From Kofleriaceae bacterium (lineage in GTDB: Bacteria; Myxococcota_A; Polyangia; Haliangiales; Haliangiaceae): 64,000 bases of DNA. The position numbers and the translations under genes were made by a program. A model generated the notes under the pieces. The model searched no databases, was not told where the DNA came from, and was given only the letters and a program-made list of their open reading frames with translations. Shown here one piece after another: positions 25,229 through 33,172 of this stretch. The stretch covers positions 1 to 64,000 of the forward strand of contig JANTGM010000021.1 of the NCBI GenBank assembly GCA_024762925.1, read 5' to 3'. Numbering within the stretch: the stretch's first letter is position 1; every line of letters starts with the position of its first letter.

Positions 25229-26548
25229 CTAAGCTGGGTCAAGCACGTAGTTTGCGACCAAGTCTTGGATTTCGAGCGTATCGGGATCTTGTGACTCTGC
25301 AGTTGGCGGGTCGGTTGGTATCACGGCCTGCATTCGACGTGTTGGAACCGCAAACTCACTGCTGCCTACCGCCAAGGCTGGTGATTCTGCTGCCTCTAGG
25401 GATTCTTCTGACTGGGCTGTATTGGCCCGATGCCTCTCACCTGCATCGAAAATTGGATCAACCGTTGTTCGCACTCCCTCGTGAAACCGTCGTACCCCTG
25501 GAATCTTCATGGGTGATGTGGGCATGGTGAGAGAAGACATGAAAACCGATGGGGCAGGTGGAGTGGGCCCTGAAGCTAAGTTCGAGACATCTCGAGATCG
25601 TGCAACTTGCCCAACGTTCCCCGAGCTGAGTTCTTTCATCCATTCCCGCAAGGCCCGAGGCGAAGCAGAAGCTCCCTCTGATTCCAACAAAGGTTCCAAG
25701 GCAGTGAGCATGTCGCGCGCTGAGGCCCAGCGCTGATCGGGCTCTTCTGCAAGGGCCACTGCGATGAGCTGGTCCAAGGCCTTTGGCACAGTGGAATTCT
25801 TGGATGAGGGGGGCGTGCGTTCGTGATTGCGCGCCCGAAGTGCGAGCTGCTCTCGTTCGCTACCGCGAAACAAGCGTCGTGCTGTGAGCAACTCCCAACC
25901 GAGAACCGCAAGAGAATAGAGGTCCGAGCGACTGTCGATCTCACGACCTGCCAGTGCCTCAGGCGACATGTATCCGAGCTTGCCCTTGATCCTGCCGCTG
26001 TTGGTCGCGTATCGCCCTCGAAGGGACTTGGCGACACCGAAATCGATGATCTTTACTTCACCGCGGCGGTTGACGATGATGTTCGAGGGTGAGAGGTCCC
26101 GATGCACGATATTGAAGGGCTCGCCCTGCTCGTCCAGACCACACATCGCATAGTCCAAGGCACACAGAATTTCTCTTAGAATCCACAGGCTCACCCCTAT
26201 TGGTGCTGGGCGGTCTGCTTCGTTTGCCTGACGGAGCAGCTCTAGGACGGAGGGCCCATCGATCTCCTCCATCGTCAGATAGTGAACTCCATCCACTTCA
26301 CCAAACTCGAGCACAAATGCCATGTTTGGATGAGCGAGTGACCTGGCGATATCCGCCTCGCGCTTGAACTGCCGAATTAGCATTGCGTCCTTGGCCATCT
26401 GGGGGAGCAATCTTTTTAGCGCTACCCGCTCACCGGTTTCGCGGTGAATGGCTCGGTGCACCGTTGCCATCCCGCCAACACCCAGGCGCTCCTGCAGACG
26501 ATATGGACCGAAGTCCTCCTGTTGCCAGGTTGAGTTTGAGTCGGGCAT
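25229..26548 (-). CDS. Soluble Hanks-type Ser/Thr protein kinase
   Basis: 439 aa. The kinase domain (about residues 13-275) is complete: Gly loop GVGGMATV, catalytic Lys45 in VALKRL, Glu in the C helix, HRDLSPSNIIV with Asp151 and Asn156, DFGVAK with Asp169, and GYMSPEAL. No membrane helix follows; the C-terminal 165 residues are Ser/Thr/Pro-rich and probably disordered. Myxococcota carry many such cytosolic kinases controlling development and metabolism. The substrate is unknown; no FHA or phosphatase gene is adjacent. Confidence 0.93.
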   Translation of the reverse strand: MPDSNSTWQQEDFGPYRLQERLGVGGMATVHRAIHRETGERVALKRLLPQMAKDAMLIRQFKREADIARSLAHPNMAFVLEFGEVDGVHYLTMEEIDGPSVLELLRQANEADRPAPIGVSLWILREILCALDYAMCGLDEQGEPFNIVHRDLSPSNIIVNRRGEVKIIDFGVAKSLRGRYATNSGRIKGKLGYMSPEALAGREIDSRSDLYSLAVLGWELLTARRLFRGSEREQLALRARNHERTPPSSKNSTVPKALDQLIAVALAEEPDQRWASARDMLTALEPLLESEGASASPRALREWMKELSSGNVGQVARSRDVSNLASGPTPPAPSVFMSSLTMPTSPMKIPGVRRFHEGVRTTVDPIFDAGERHRANTAQSEESLEAAESPALAVGSSEFAVPTRRMQAVIPTDPPTAESQDPDTLEIQDLVANYVLDPA

Positions 26549-26696
26549 GGACAGCCCAGATCAAAGCAATGCACGGGCCAGAGGTAACCAGCTGATACTA
26601 CTTACAAAACTGAGAGATCCCCGGGGTCATCGCTCCCCGAAATGCGGAGACAAACTGCGAGCTGCACGTTGCACCATGGCCTGCTGTCGCCACTAA

Positions 26697-26788
26697 GGGC
26701 AAGCGACCGAGGAACGACGATGGGCAAAGCGGCCAGCGAGCGAAGAATCGAATTGCTTGGTCAATGCCAATGCATCAGGCTCTAGTGC
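26697..26788 (-). repeat. Dispersed intergenic repeat, copy D (joins modules of A and C)
   Basis: Read on the minus strand, it starts CTAGAGCCTGATGCATTGG, matching copy C, and ends CGTTCCTCGGTCGCTTGCCC, matching copy A. This shows that A and C are parts of one longer unit. The remaining gap to the kinase gene (26549-26696) shows nothing I can name. The repeat overlaps the stop codon region of the next minus-strand gene. Confidence 0.75.
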
Positions 26789-27735
26789 CTGCGACGGCGC
26801 AGACCGACCAAAGCTAGTAGCGCCAGAACGCCACCGCCCAATGGACTATTCGAGCCAGTTTGGCAGCCCGCACAACCTGAGCCCTTGGGCTTTTTTGGGG
26901 TTGTCAAAAGCAGTTCCTCAACCTCGTCTTTGGGAGGTTCCACTTCCGCCACCTCGATCGCCTTTTCCTCAGGTTTTGGTGCTGCCTCCTGCGCATCAGA
27001 AATCGGGCCAAAGCTCACGTTCACAAGGAAGGGCGACTTCGCTTTGCCTTTGCGTGCAGCAGGTCTTCCATCTTTGAGCCGGGACTCAAGGTAGTACTCG
27101 ATGCTTGGTGCGTTGACACCATCCCCGGGTATCTCACCGCGATAGGTGCAACCATCAACCTTTGTCATGGGGGCTTCTTTGTAGGTGCCCCCACCTGCAC
27201 CGCGATACATAACCAGCATCGGGCCATCGAGAAGGTATCGATCGAGCTTTGCCTCAATCACGGCGGGCGTTCCCTCTTGCGCTAGAGGAACCGATTTGTG
27301 CCACATCCCGAGAAGGGTATCGCACTTGATGGTCGGGTGAATTGCCTCATACGCCCGTCCAAAGACGACTTTTGCGCGATCATTCGCAAACTCTGGAAGA
27401 GCAATGTCTTTTTGAATATTGATGGCAGTTGAGAAATGTTCTGTGGCGAGCTTGGTGTTCTTGAACCCGAGGATTAGAACAACTCCCAGCTTCACATGAA
27501 CCTCTGCAGCGATTGGTCGCACAGCAGAACCAGCCATCTTCAGATCGGCAAGGCTCTTCATGAGGCTGTCTCTTGCCATCGCATATTCGCCGAGCTCGAT
27601 GTACTCACCCACCATACGCATGCTTGAGGCTGCCTTCGCCTCAGTCTTGTTAGCTGGCTGTGCAACAGCCGGATGGGAGGCAATCGGGCCAGCCAAGAGG
27701 ATGGCGAGTGCAGGAACGAGAGCCGCGTGACGCAT
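26782..27735 (-). CDS. MYXO-CTERM-like cell-surface protein with TPR-like region
   Basis: 317 aa. A signal peptide (LVPALAILLAGPIASHPAVA) is followed by a helical TPR-like region (about residues 35-140: GEYIELGEYAMARDSLMKS, LATEHFSTAINIQ), a middle beta-rich part (about 145-235), a Pro/Glu linker and a C-terminal tail GCAGCQTGSNS, a hydrophobic helix and RRRRH. This tripartite tail fits the MYXO-CTERM sorting signal, which anchors proteins at the myxobacterial surface after myxosortase cleavage near the Cys. Function of the body unknown. Strong taxonomic marker. Confidence 0.85.
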   Translation of the reverse strand: MRHAALVPALAILLAGPIASHPAVAQPANKTEAKAASSMRMVGEYIELGEYAMARDSLMKSLADLKMAGSAVRPIAAEVHVKLGVVLILGFKNTKLATEHFSTAINIQKDIALPEFANDRAKVVFGRAYEAIHPTIKCDTLLGMWHKSVPLAQEGTPAVIEAKLDRYLLDGPMLVMYRGAGGGTYKEAPMTKVDGCTYRGEIPGDGVNAPSIEYYLESRLKDGRPAARKGKAKSPFLVNVSFGPISDAQEAAPKPEEKAIEVAEVEPPKDEVEELLLTTPKKPKGSGCAGCQTGSNSPLGGGVLALLALVGLRRRRH

Positions 27736-27794
27736 GACGGCTCTTTACCATAGTCCCACGGAGGCCAAGGGCCAAAGTGCAACCGGGAATGGGC

Positions 27795-28076
27795 TTAGCG
27801 ACGCAACTTGCGAAAGAGACGGAGCGCCTTGCCCGTGCCCATACGAGCGATGCGGAGGAAATCCGCCTTCTTCTCGTTTCGACCAGGAAGCCGGGGCCCA
27901 ATCAACAGCACGCCCACCACAAACGCGGCCACAAACCCATACGTATAGAGCAGTTTGGAAGGCATCAGGATTCCCATTACAAAGAGCCCAGCGGCACCTA
28001 CTGCTGCAAACGCCCCAGCACGCATACCAAAGTAGTAGGCGGTGATCGCACCAATGACGAGGGCTCCGAGAATCAT
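27795..28076 (-). CDS. Small inner-membrane protein, unknown
   Basis: 93 aa with three hydrophobic segments in residues 1-65 (ILGALVIGAITAYYFGM, AGAFAAVGAAGLFVMGIL, YGFVAAFVVGVLLIG), then a basic cytosolic tail ending KALRLFRKLRR. No family recognised. TATGCT (28083-28088) is six bases before the ATG, with no clear ribosome-binding site. Confidence 0.65.
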   Translation of the reverse strand: MILGALVIGAITAYYFGMRAGAFAAVGAAGLFVMGILMPSKLLYTYGFVAAFVVGVLLIGPRLPGRNEKKADFLRIARMGTGKALRLFRKLRR

Positions 28077-28088
28077 GCCTCAAGCATA
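28077..28088 (-). promoter_or_regulatory. -10 box placed for leaderless transcription
   Basis: On the minus strand TATGCT is followed by six bases and the ATG of the small membrane protein. It differs from the consensus TATAAT at two positions. Confidence 0.45.
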
Positions 28089-28287
28089 GCGCGCACCTTG
28101 GAATCCCGCAGCAACCGATTTGCCCTCTGCTCGCTCCAATGTAGTTTCAGCTACTTGGAACTCCGCTCGCCTTCTTTGGGCGATCCTTGGCACAATGCTC
28201 CTCCGCAGCAAAACGGGAATTTAGTAGAAAACGCGCCTTGGCTCACTTTTAACCAAGCCTATCCCGTTGTGGTGCGTCTAATTGAAT

Positions 28288-28938
28288 ATGACGGCGAAGC
28301 AACGAGGCCAAGCAGCCACCGTGCTAGTAAACCGAGCCAAAGCCGGGGACGATGGTGCGTTTGAAGAGCTCGTGCGTCGGTATCGTGATCGGATCCTGGC
28401 GCTTGCCCTCCACCTTTCAGGGAACGAGAGCGAAGCGGAGGACATCACCCAAGAGGTGTTTCTGAAGGCCTATCAGAAGCTAGACAGCTTCGAGGGCCGC
28501 TCACATTTCTTCACGTGGGTCTATCGCATGACGGTGAACCGCAGCCTCAACGCCAAGCGTGACCGCAAGCGTCGCCGAGAGGAGACAATTGATGACCCAC
28601 GTATCGCACGCGCGCTGCGAATCGACGCCCCTGACGACCCTCGCAAAGCTGCAGAGCTCCGCGCTACCTACGAAAGTCTCTTACAAGCTCTCGATAGTCT
28701 GCCCACGAACATGCGTACCTCGGTAGTGCTTGTGGTGCTGCAGGGGCTCAGCCACGCCGAAGCTGCGGTAGTTCTCAAGTGCTCGGCGGGAACAGTTGCT
28801 TGGCACATCCATCAGGCTCGGCATCGACTCCGCGACAAGATGGAACGGAGCATTCCCCGTGCAAAGCGCAAGGCCCTCTCCGATGAGTTCACGAGCCTGA
28901 TGCAGGACTGGCTCTTGCCCTGTCCGCAAACGAGCTAG
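28288..28938 (+). CDS. ECF-type RNA polymerase sigma factor
   Basis: 216 aa from the ATG at 28288. Region 2 is clear (FEELVRRYRDRILALALHLSGNESEAEDITQEVFLKAYQKLDSF split over residues about 27-71, with FFTWVYRMTVNRSLNAKR) and region 4 shows PTNMRTSVVLVVLQGLSHAEAAVVLKCSAGTVAWHIHQARHRLR. A basic tail of about 35 residues follows. No zinc-finger anti-sigma gene is adjacent, which is unusual for this class; control may be by another route. The direct repeats just downstream (28961-29000) could be its or another regulator's target. Confidence 0.92.
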   Translation: MTAKQRGQAATVLVNRAKAGDDGAFEELVRRYRDRILALALHLSGNESEAEDITQEVFLKAYQKLDSFEGRSHFFTWVYRMTVNRSLNAKRDRKRRREETIDDPRIARALRIDAPDDPRKAAELRATYESLLQALDSLPTNMRTSVVLVVLQGLSHAEAAVVLKCSAGTVAWHIHQARHRLRDKMERSIPRAKRKALSDEFTSLMQDWLLPCPQTS

Positions 28939-28960
28939 TGCCTGCGAGTTTGTCTGAGGG

Positions 28961-29041
28961 AACGATGTAGGTTGACATCGAACGGTGTAGGTTGACATCG
29001 ACGATCCAGTACTACACCTAGGAGCTTCTCCTACACCATCG
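28961..29041. promoter_or_regulatory. Two tandem 20-bp repeats plus inverted copy and hairpin
   Basis: 28961-28980 and 28981-29000 are adjacent 20-base repeats that differ at one position (AACGATGTAGGTTGACATCG / AACGGTGTAGGTTGACATCG). Each has an inner dyad (GATGT/ACATC) and a TTGACA. CCTACACCATCG at 29030-29041 is an inverted copy of the repeat's left part. A hairpin TAGGAG-CTT-CTCCTA is at 29019-29033. Two-turn spacing suggests cooperative protein binding on one DNA face. It lies between the sigma factor and the VWA lipoprotein. Confidence 0.6.
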
Positions 29042-29096
29042 CTTCCACTCGGCCTTGAGCATCCAGACGCTACCCCTCACAAACTCGTGATGGACC

Positions 29097-29108
29097 TATA
29101 CTTGTGGG
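29097..29108 (+). promoter_or_regulatory. -10 box placed for leaderless transcription
   Basis: TATACT (29097-29102), five of six matches to TATAAT, is six bases before the ATG at 29109. This is the strongest example of the pattern. Confidence 0.55.
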
Positions 29109-30158
29109 ATGGCCAGGCTCCCCATTTGCGCCCTCCTCGCTCTATCCCTTGCAGCCTGTGGTGGATCGATAGGGGATTCTAGTGAAAACGGCGCCGATGG
29201 CGGTGGTGGAGGTGGCGACGGTGAAGGGGATGCCAACACGTGCGCTCGCGTCCAGGTAGACCTCGCGGAACAGGTTCCCACAGTCATGCTCCTCATCGAT
29301 CGCTCCGGCTCAATGACCGCGGGCTTTGGCGGAACCGACCGATGGAATGCAACGTATGGAACGCTTATGAACGCCAGCACTGGCGTGGTCAAGAGCCTTG
29401 AAGATCGCGTTCGCTTTGGGGTTGCGCTCTACACAAGTAAGAACGGGTTTGCGGGAACCGAGGAATTGGAAGGGCAGCCTGCTGGCACCTGCCCGATGCT
29501 GGCTGAGGTCGTTCCGGCGCTGGGAAACTACAGCGCAATCGATGCGATGTATGCCCCTAAGGGCCCAATCACAGATACTCCAACCGGCGCTTCTCTCGTT
29601 GCCGTCACGGCCACTCTTGCAGCGGTGACCGAGCCTGGACCAAAGATCATTGTTGTTGCCACGGATGGAGAACCCGATAGCTGCACCATTCCCAATCCGG
29701 CCAATGAGGCCGAGCGCGTGGAAACTCGGGGAGAGGCAATTGCGGCGGCGCAAGACGCCTTCACCGCGGGAATCGAGACCTACGTCATTAGCGTTGGCGA
29801 TGACGTTGGAGCCGCTCACTTGCAGGACATGGCGAACGCAGGCACGGGCCTGCCCGTGGGGGGGGCGAGTAATGCAACCTTCTACACCGCACTTAACCCA
29901 GACCAACTCATCACAGCCTTTGATGACATCATCGCCGGCGTTCGCACCTGCGTCTTCACCCTCGATGGTCAGGTGAGCGACGTAGAAAACAGTGGCGGTA
30001 CCGTGTCCTTTGACAGCTTGCCTCTCGAAGAGGGGACCGATTGGCGCCTTAACGATGCTAGCACCCTAGAGATCCTTGGCAGCAAGTGCGAAGAACTCTT
30101 AGCTGGCGGTCAACACACCATTGAAGCCAGTTTTGAGTGTGGTGCCATCGTAGAGTAG
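29109..30158 (+). CDS. VWA-domain lipoprotein
   Basis: 349 aa. Lipobox SLAAC (Cys17) and a Gly/Asp-rich linker precede a von Willebrand factor A domain (about residues 50-290) with the metal-binding MIDAS motif DRSGSM, the later Thr in DTPTGASL and Asp in VVATDGEPD. Six or more Cys suggest a disulfide-braced surface domain. VWA lipoproteins in this phylum are thought to be adhesins or scaffold proteins; a partner is not evident. The second such gene in the window is 59270-60748. Ends two bases before the convergent haemoglobin gene. Confidence 0.88.
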   Translation: MARLPICALLALSLAACGGSIGDSSENGADGGGGGGDGEGDANTCARVQVDLAEQVPTVMLLIDRSGSMTAGFGGTDRWNATYGTLMNASTGVVKSLEDRVRFGVALYTSKNGFAGTEELEGQPAGTCPMLAEVVPALGNYSAIDAMYAPKGPITDTPTGASLVAVTATLAAVTEPGPKIIVVATDGEPDSCTIPNPANEAERVETRGEAIAAAQDAFTAGIETYVISVGDDVGAAHLQDMANAGTGLPVGGASNATFYTALNPDQLITAFDDIIAGVRTCVFTLDGQVSDVENSGGTVSFDSLPLEEGTDWRLNDASTLEILGSKCEELLAGGQHTIEASFECGAIVE

Positions 30159-30160
30159 CG

Positions 30161-30586
30161 CTAGTCTTCTTTGCGTCGGGCTACTGAGGCCTTGCGAACC
30201 TTCTCGGCGGGCCGTGCGATGGCCCCAAGAAAATACGTCTTGAAGTCGTCGGCCCAAGCCTCTTGTTCGGCAACCGCGCGCTCCATGCAGAGCATCCAGG
30301 CGTCGCGCTCAGGCTCATCGATATCCAGATGCGCGTGCACTTTGGGAATGCGAATCTGCCCAAAGCGATTCGCATACTCCTTTGGGCCACCAAGCCACCC
30401 GGCAAGAAACACTTTGAGCTTCTCGATCGACTCATCCAAGTCGTGCGAGTGCATGTTCCGAATGGTCACAGCTTCGGGCAACGTGTCCATGTAGCGGTAG
30501 AAGGCGTCGACTAGCGAGCTGATGCCCTCGTGTCCACCAGCCGCCTGAAACGACGCATCACCATCTCCAAATGCGGGCTTGGGCAT
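30161..30586 (-). CDS. Group II truncated haemoglobin
   Basis: 141 aa, typical length. FYRYMDTLPEAVTIRNMHS matches helices B-CD, and FLAGWLGGPKEY...IRIPKVHAHLDIDEPERDAWMLCM contains the proximal-His region (VHAHLDI) and the conserved Trp of group II globins. Such proteins bind O2, NO or peroxide and often hand electrons or oxygen to partner enzymes. It starts two bases after the preA-like stop, so it is surely co-transcribed with it. Confidence 0.9.
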   Translation of the reverse strand: MPKPAFGDGDASFQAAGGHEGISSLVDAFYRYMDTLPEAVTIRNMHSHDLDESIEKLKVFLAGWLGGPKEYANRFGQIRIPKVHAHLDIDEPERDAWMLCMERAVAEQEAWADDFKTYFLGAIARPAEKVRKASVARRKED

Positions 30587-30588
30587 GG

Positions 30589-31689
30589 TTACTCCGTGGC
30601 CGTTAGGTCACTGGTTTCTTTAGCAATGTCACCCTTCCAATTGTTGTCGGCGCCACTCTTGCGCTCAAGCTTTGCCTTGCGCTGTGCCTCGACGAGGTTG
30701 GCATGGGTGGAGAAGTGCGGAAGGCTGTGGCCCACGCAGTCTGCGAGCCGCTCAAAGGTGTGGTCAACAGTGAACTTGAGAAGCTCTTCGCAAAGGCCCT
30801 CAATCATCGCGTAGCCGTTGAGCATGGCACCGGTGCACACCTGAACGGTGTGTGAACCGAGAAGCATGAACTGTGCTGCATCCCAACCCGTTTCAATACC
30901 TCCCATGCCCGAGATGGTGACGTTCTTTGGAATGGCTTTCGCGATTTCCATGACGTGTCGCAGCGCAATCGGACGTACCGCCTGTCCAGAGTAGCCGCCC
31001 GGCACAGTCGCTCCAGCAACCGTTGGCTGTGGCTTGAGCGTCTTGGGGTCGATGCCAACCACGGAGAGAATCGTGTTGATGGCGGCAATACCATCAGCGC
31101 CGGCTTCACTCGCTGCAAGCGCTGAGTCTTTGGGGTGCGTGACATTGGGGGTCATTTTTGCCCACACAGGAATGGTGGAGACTTCTTTTACCCATCCAAC
31201 AACTTCACTCACACACGTTGGGTCCTCCCCCATCGCGAGCCCCATGCGCCTCTCGGGCATGCCATGAGGACAGGAGAGGTTCATTTCAAAGGCATCGACG
31301 CCCGTTTCTTGCACGCGCCTGACAATCTCTTGCCAGTTCTCTTTCTTGCCCTCTTCCATGATTGAAGCAACGAGCACTTTGCTTGGATACTCCTTCTTTA
31401 GCTGTCGGAGCTCGTCAAGCCAGGTTTCGAAGGGACGGTCGCTAATGAGTTCGATATTCTCGAAGCCCACGACTTCGCCAGTCTTGCGACTCTTGAACTT
31501 GCCGTAGCGTGGAGCAACGTTGACGACGAGTGAGGCATCCAAAGAAATTGTCTTGCAGACGACTCCCCCCCAACCGAGGTCGAACGACTTTGCAATGACC
31601 TTGGCGTTGGTGCCAGGAGGCCCCGAACCGAGAAGGAAGGGATTCTCGAATTTGATGCCGTTAACTTCGATTGATAGGTCTTTTGCCAT
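30589..31689 (-). CDS. preA: PreA-like dihydropyrimidine dehydrogenase, without ferredoxin domain
   Basis: 366 aa FMN TIM-barrel protein. ENPFLLGSGPPG opens the barrel, MNLSCPHGMPERRMG contains the active-site Cys, and ISGMGGIETGWDAAQFMLLG is the FMN-phosphate region. The SCPHGMPE signature is diagnostic for the PreA/DPD C-terminal half, which reduces uracil and thymine. E. coli PreA is about 411 aa because it ends in a two-[4Fe-4S] ferredoxin domain; that domain is missing here and no PreT is adjacent, so the electron donor must be separate. Second-last gene of the operon 34459-30161. Confidence 0.9.
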   Translation of the reverse strand: MAKDLSIEVNGIKFENPFLLGSGPPGTNAKVIAKSFDLGWGGVVCKTISLDASLVVNVAPRYGKFKSRKTGEVVGFENIELISDRPFETWLDELRQLKKEYPSKVLVASIMEEGKKENWQEIVRRVQETGVDAFEMNLSCPHGMPERRMGLAMGEDPTCVSEVVGWVKEVSTIPVWAKMTPNVTHPKDSALAASEAGADGIAAINTILSVVGIDPKTLKPQPTVAGATVPGGYSGQAVRPIALRHVMEIAKAIPKNVTISGMGGIETGWDAAQFMLLGSHTVQVCTGAMLNGYAMIEGLCEELLKFTVDHTFERLADCVGHSLPHFSTHANLVEAQRKAKLERKSGADNNWKGDIAKETSDLTATE

Positions 31690-31733
31690 GTGTTTTCTCG
31701 GTTTCGGTTTTGCTCGGTTGAACTTGGTGCGGG

Positions 31734-33164
31734 TTAGGCGCCCTTGCCTGCGAAGAGCGTAGTACCAACAAAATGTGCTGCAGCTGCGACAAAGAATGCC
31801 ACGAACCAGCCCCAGCTGTAGAGGGACGCAAAGAAATCGGGTGCCGTGATAACCCCAAGCTGTTGGAGCATCCCAGGAATGTTGACCCCAACGCCGATAG
31901 CCAGCGCACAGAGCGCGATGGGGTTGAAGCCACCCCTGAATTCATAGCGACCACCACGCTCGTAGAGTTCGTCGACGACAAGTTCGGTTTTGCGGATTAG
32001 GTAGTAGTCAGCGATCATCACGCCGCCCACTGCACCAAGAACGGCTCCATAGGCGCCAAGCCAGTTGCCAATTTCGTCCGCCAGCTTCCACGGAAAGAAG
32101 AGGCTTCCGACGATGGTCGCAATGATGGCACCCGCCTTGAACGAAATCCGGGACGGGGAGAGATTTGAGATATCGTTTGCGGGTGAGACGATGTTGGCTG
32201 CAAGATTCGTGGACACGGTTGCCAGGCCGAGTGCAAACATCGATATGAGCGCTACCAAGACAGAGCTCTCACTGCTGATTTTTGCGGTCAGATCAATCGG
32301 GTCGGGAATTGCTTGGCTGTAGAGGATTAGGGTGGCATTGGTGACCGCTGCCCCGATGAAGGCGTAGAGCGTCATGGTGGGGGGCAAGGCAATCGCTTGC
32401 CCGACAATCTGGTCGCGCTGGCTCTTTGCATAGCGTGCGAAGTCGGGAATGTTGAGAGCGAGGGTGCCCCAAAAGGCAACGGCGAAGTTGATGCCAACAA
32501 CGAGCGTTGCACTGGCAGATTGCCTTGCGCCAGGTGGGCTCGCCATCATGTCTGAAAGGCTGCCTGTCTTGGCCCAAGCCCATCCAAAAAGTGCGACGCC
32601 AATGAGAATCAGAAACGGCGCTGCCAGTGCTTCGAGCTTTCGAATGGATTCCATGCCCCGCACGATGATCGCGACCTGGATAGCCCAGAAGCTTAGGTAG
32701 CAGAGAAACATCCCCGTGCCGATTCCCATAAAAGCGGGAAGGACGTCGGGCATCGACCAAGAGTTGGGCACAACAATGAGTGCGAGTACGTAGATGGCCT
32801 TGCCACCGATAAAGGTGTTGAAACCGAACCAACCACAAGCAACAACCGCCCGCATCATCGCGGGAATGTTTGCCCCCATGACGCCAAAGCTCGAACGAAG
32901 CACGACGGGAAATGGAATGCCGTATTTGGTACCAGGATGGGCGTTCAAGACGAGGGGCCCCAAGACAATCAGGTTGCCGATGGCAATGGCGAGAACAGCC
33001 ATTCCAAGGGTCGCTCCGCCAGCCATGATCCAGCCAGCCAGCATATAGGTCGGAATGCACACCGCCATGCCCACCCAGAGGGCGGCAATGTGCCACTTTG
33101 ACCACGTGCGCTCTGCATCCGTGGTCGGTCTTAGATCGTCGTTTATGAGGTGCGGATCAGCCAT
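31734..33164 (-). CDS. NCS1 family nucleobase/hydantoin:cation symporter
   Basis: 476 aa with about 12 membrane helices. The NCS1 N-terminal pattern is clear: NDDLRPTTDAERTWSKWH, then AALWVGMAVCIPTYMLAGW, then GIPFPVVLRSSFGVMGANIP. It should import uracil, allantoin, hydantoin or a related ring with Na+ or H+. The adjacent dihydropyrimidine dehydrogenase favours a pyrimidine. It starts nine bases after the aminotransferase stop. Confidence 0.92.
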   Translation of the reverse strand: MADPHLINDDLRPTTDAERTWSKWHIAALWVGMAVCIPTYMLAGWIMAGGATLGMAVLAIAIGNLIVLGPLVLNAHPGTKYGIPFPVVLRSSFGVMGANIPAMMRAVVACGWFGFNTFIGGKAIYVLALIVVPNSWSMPDVLPAFMGIGTGMFLCYLSFWAIQVAIIVRGMESIRKLEALAAPFLILIGVALFGWAWAKTGSLSDMMASPPGARQSASATLVVGINFAVAFWGTLALNIPDFARYAKSQRDQIVGQAIALPPTMTLYAFIGAAVTNATLILYSQAIPDPIDLTAKISSESSVLVALISMFALGLATVSTNLAANIVSPANDISNLSPSRISFKAGAIIATIVGSLFFPWKLADEIGNWLGAYGAVLGAVGGVMIADYYLIRKTELVVDELYERGGRYEFRGGFNPIALCALAIGVGVNIPGMLQQLGVITAPDFFASLYSWGWFVAFFVAAAAHFVGTTLFAGKGA

Positions 33165-33172
33165 ACAAGGCG

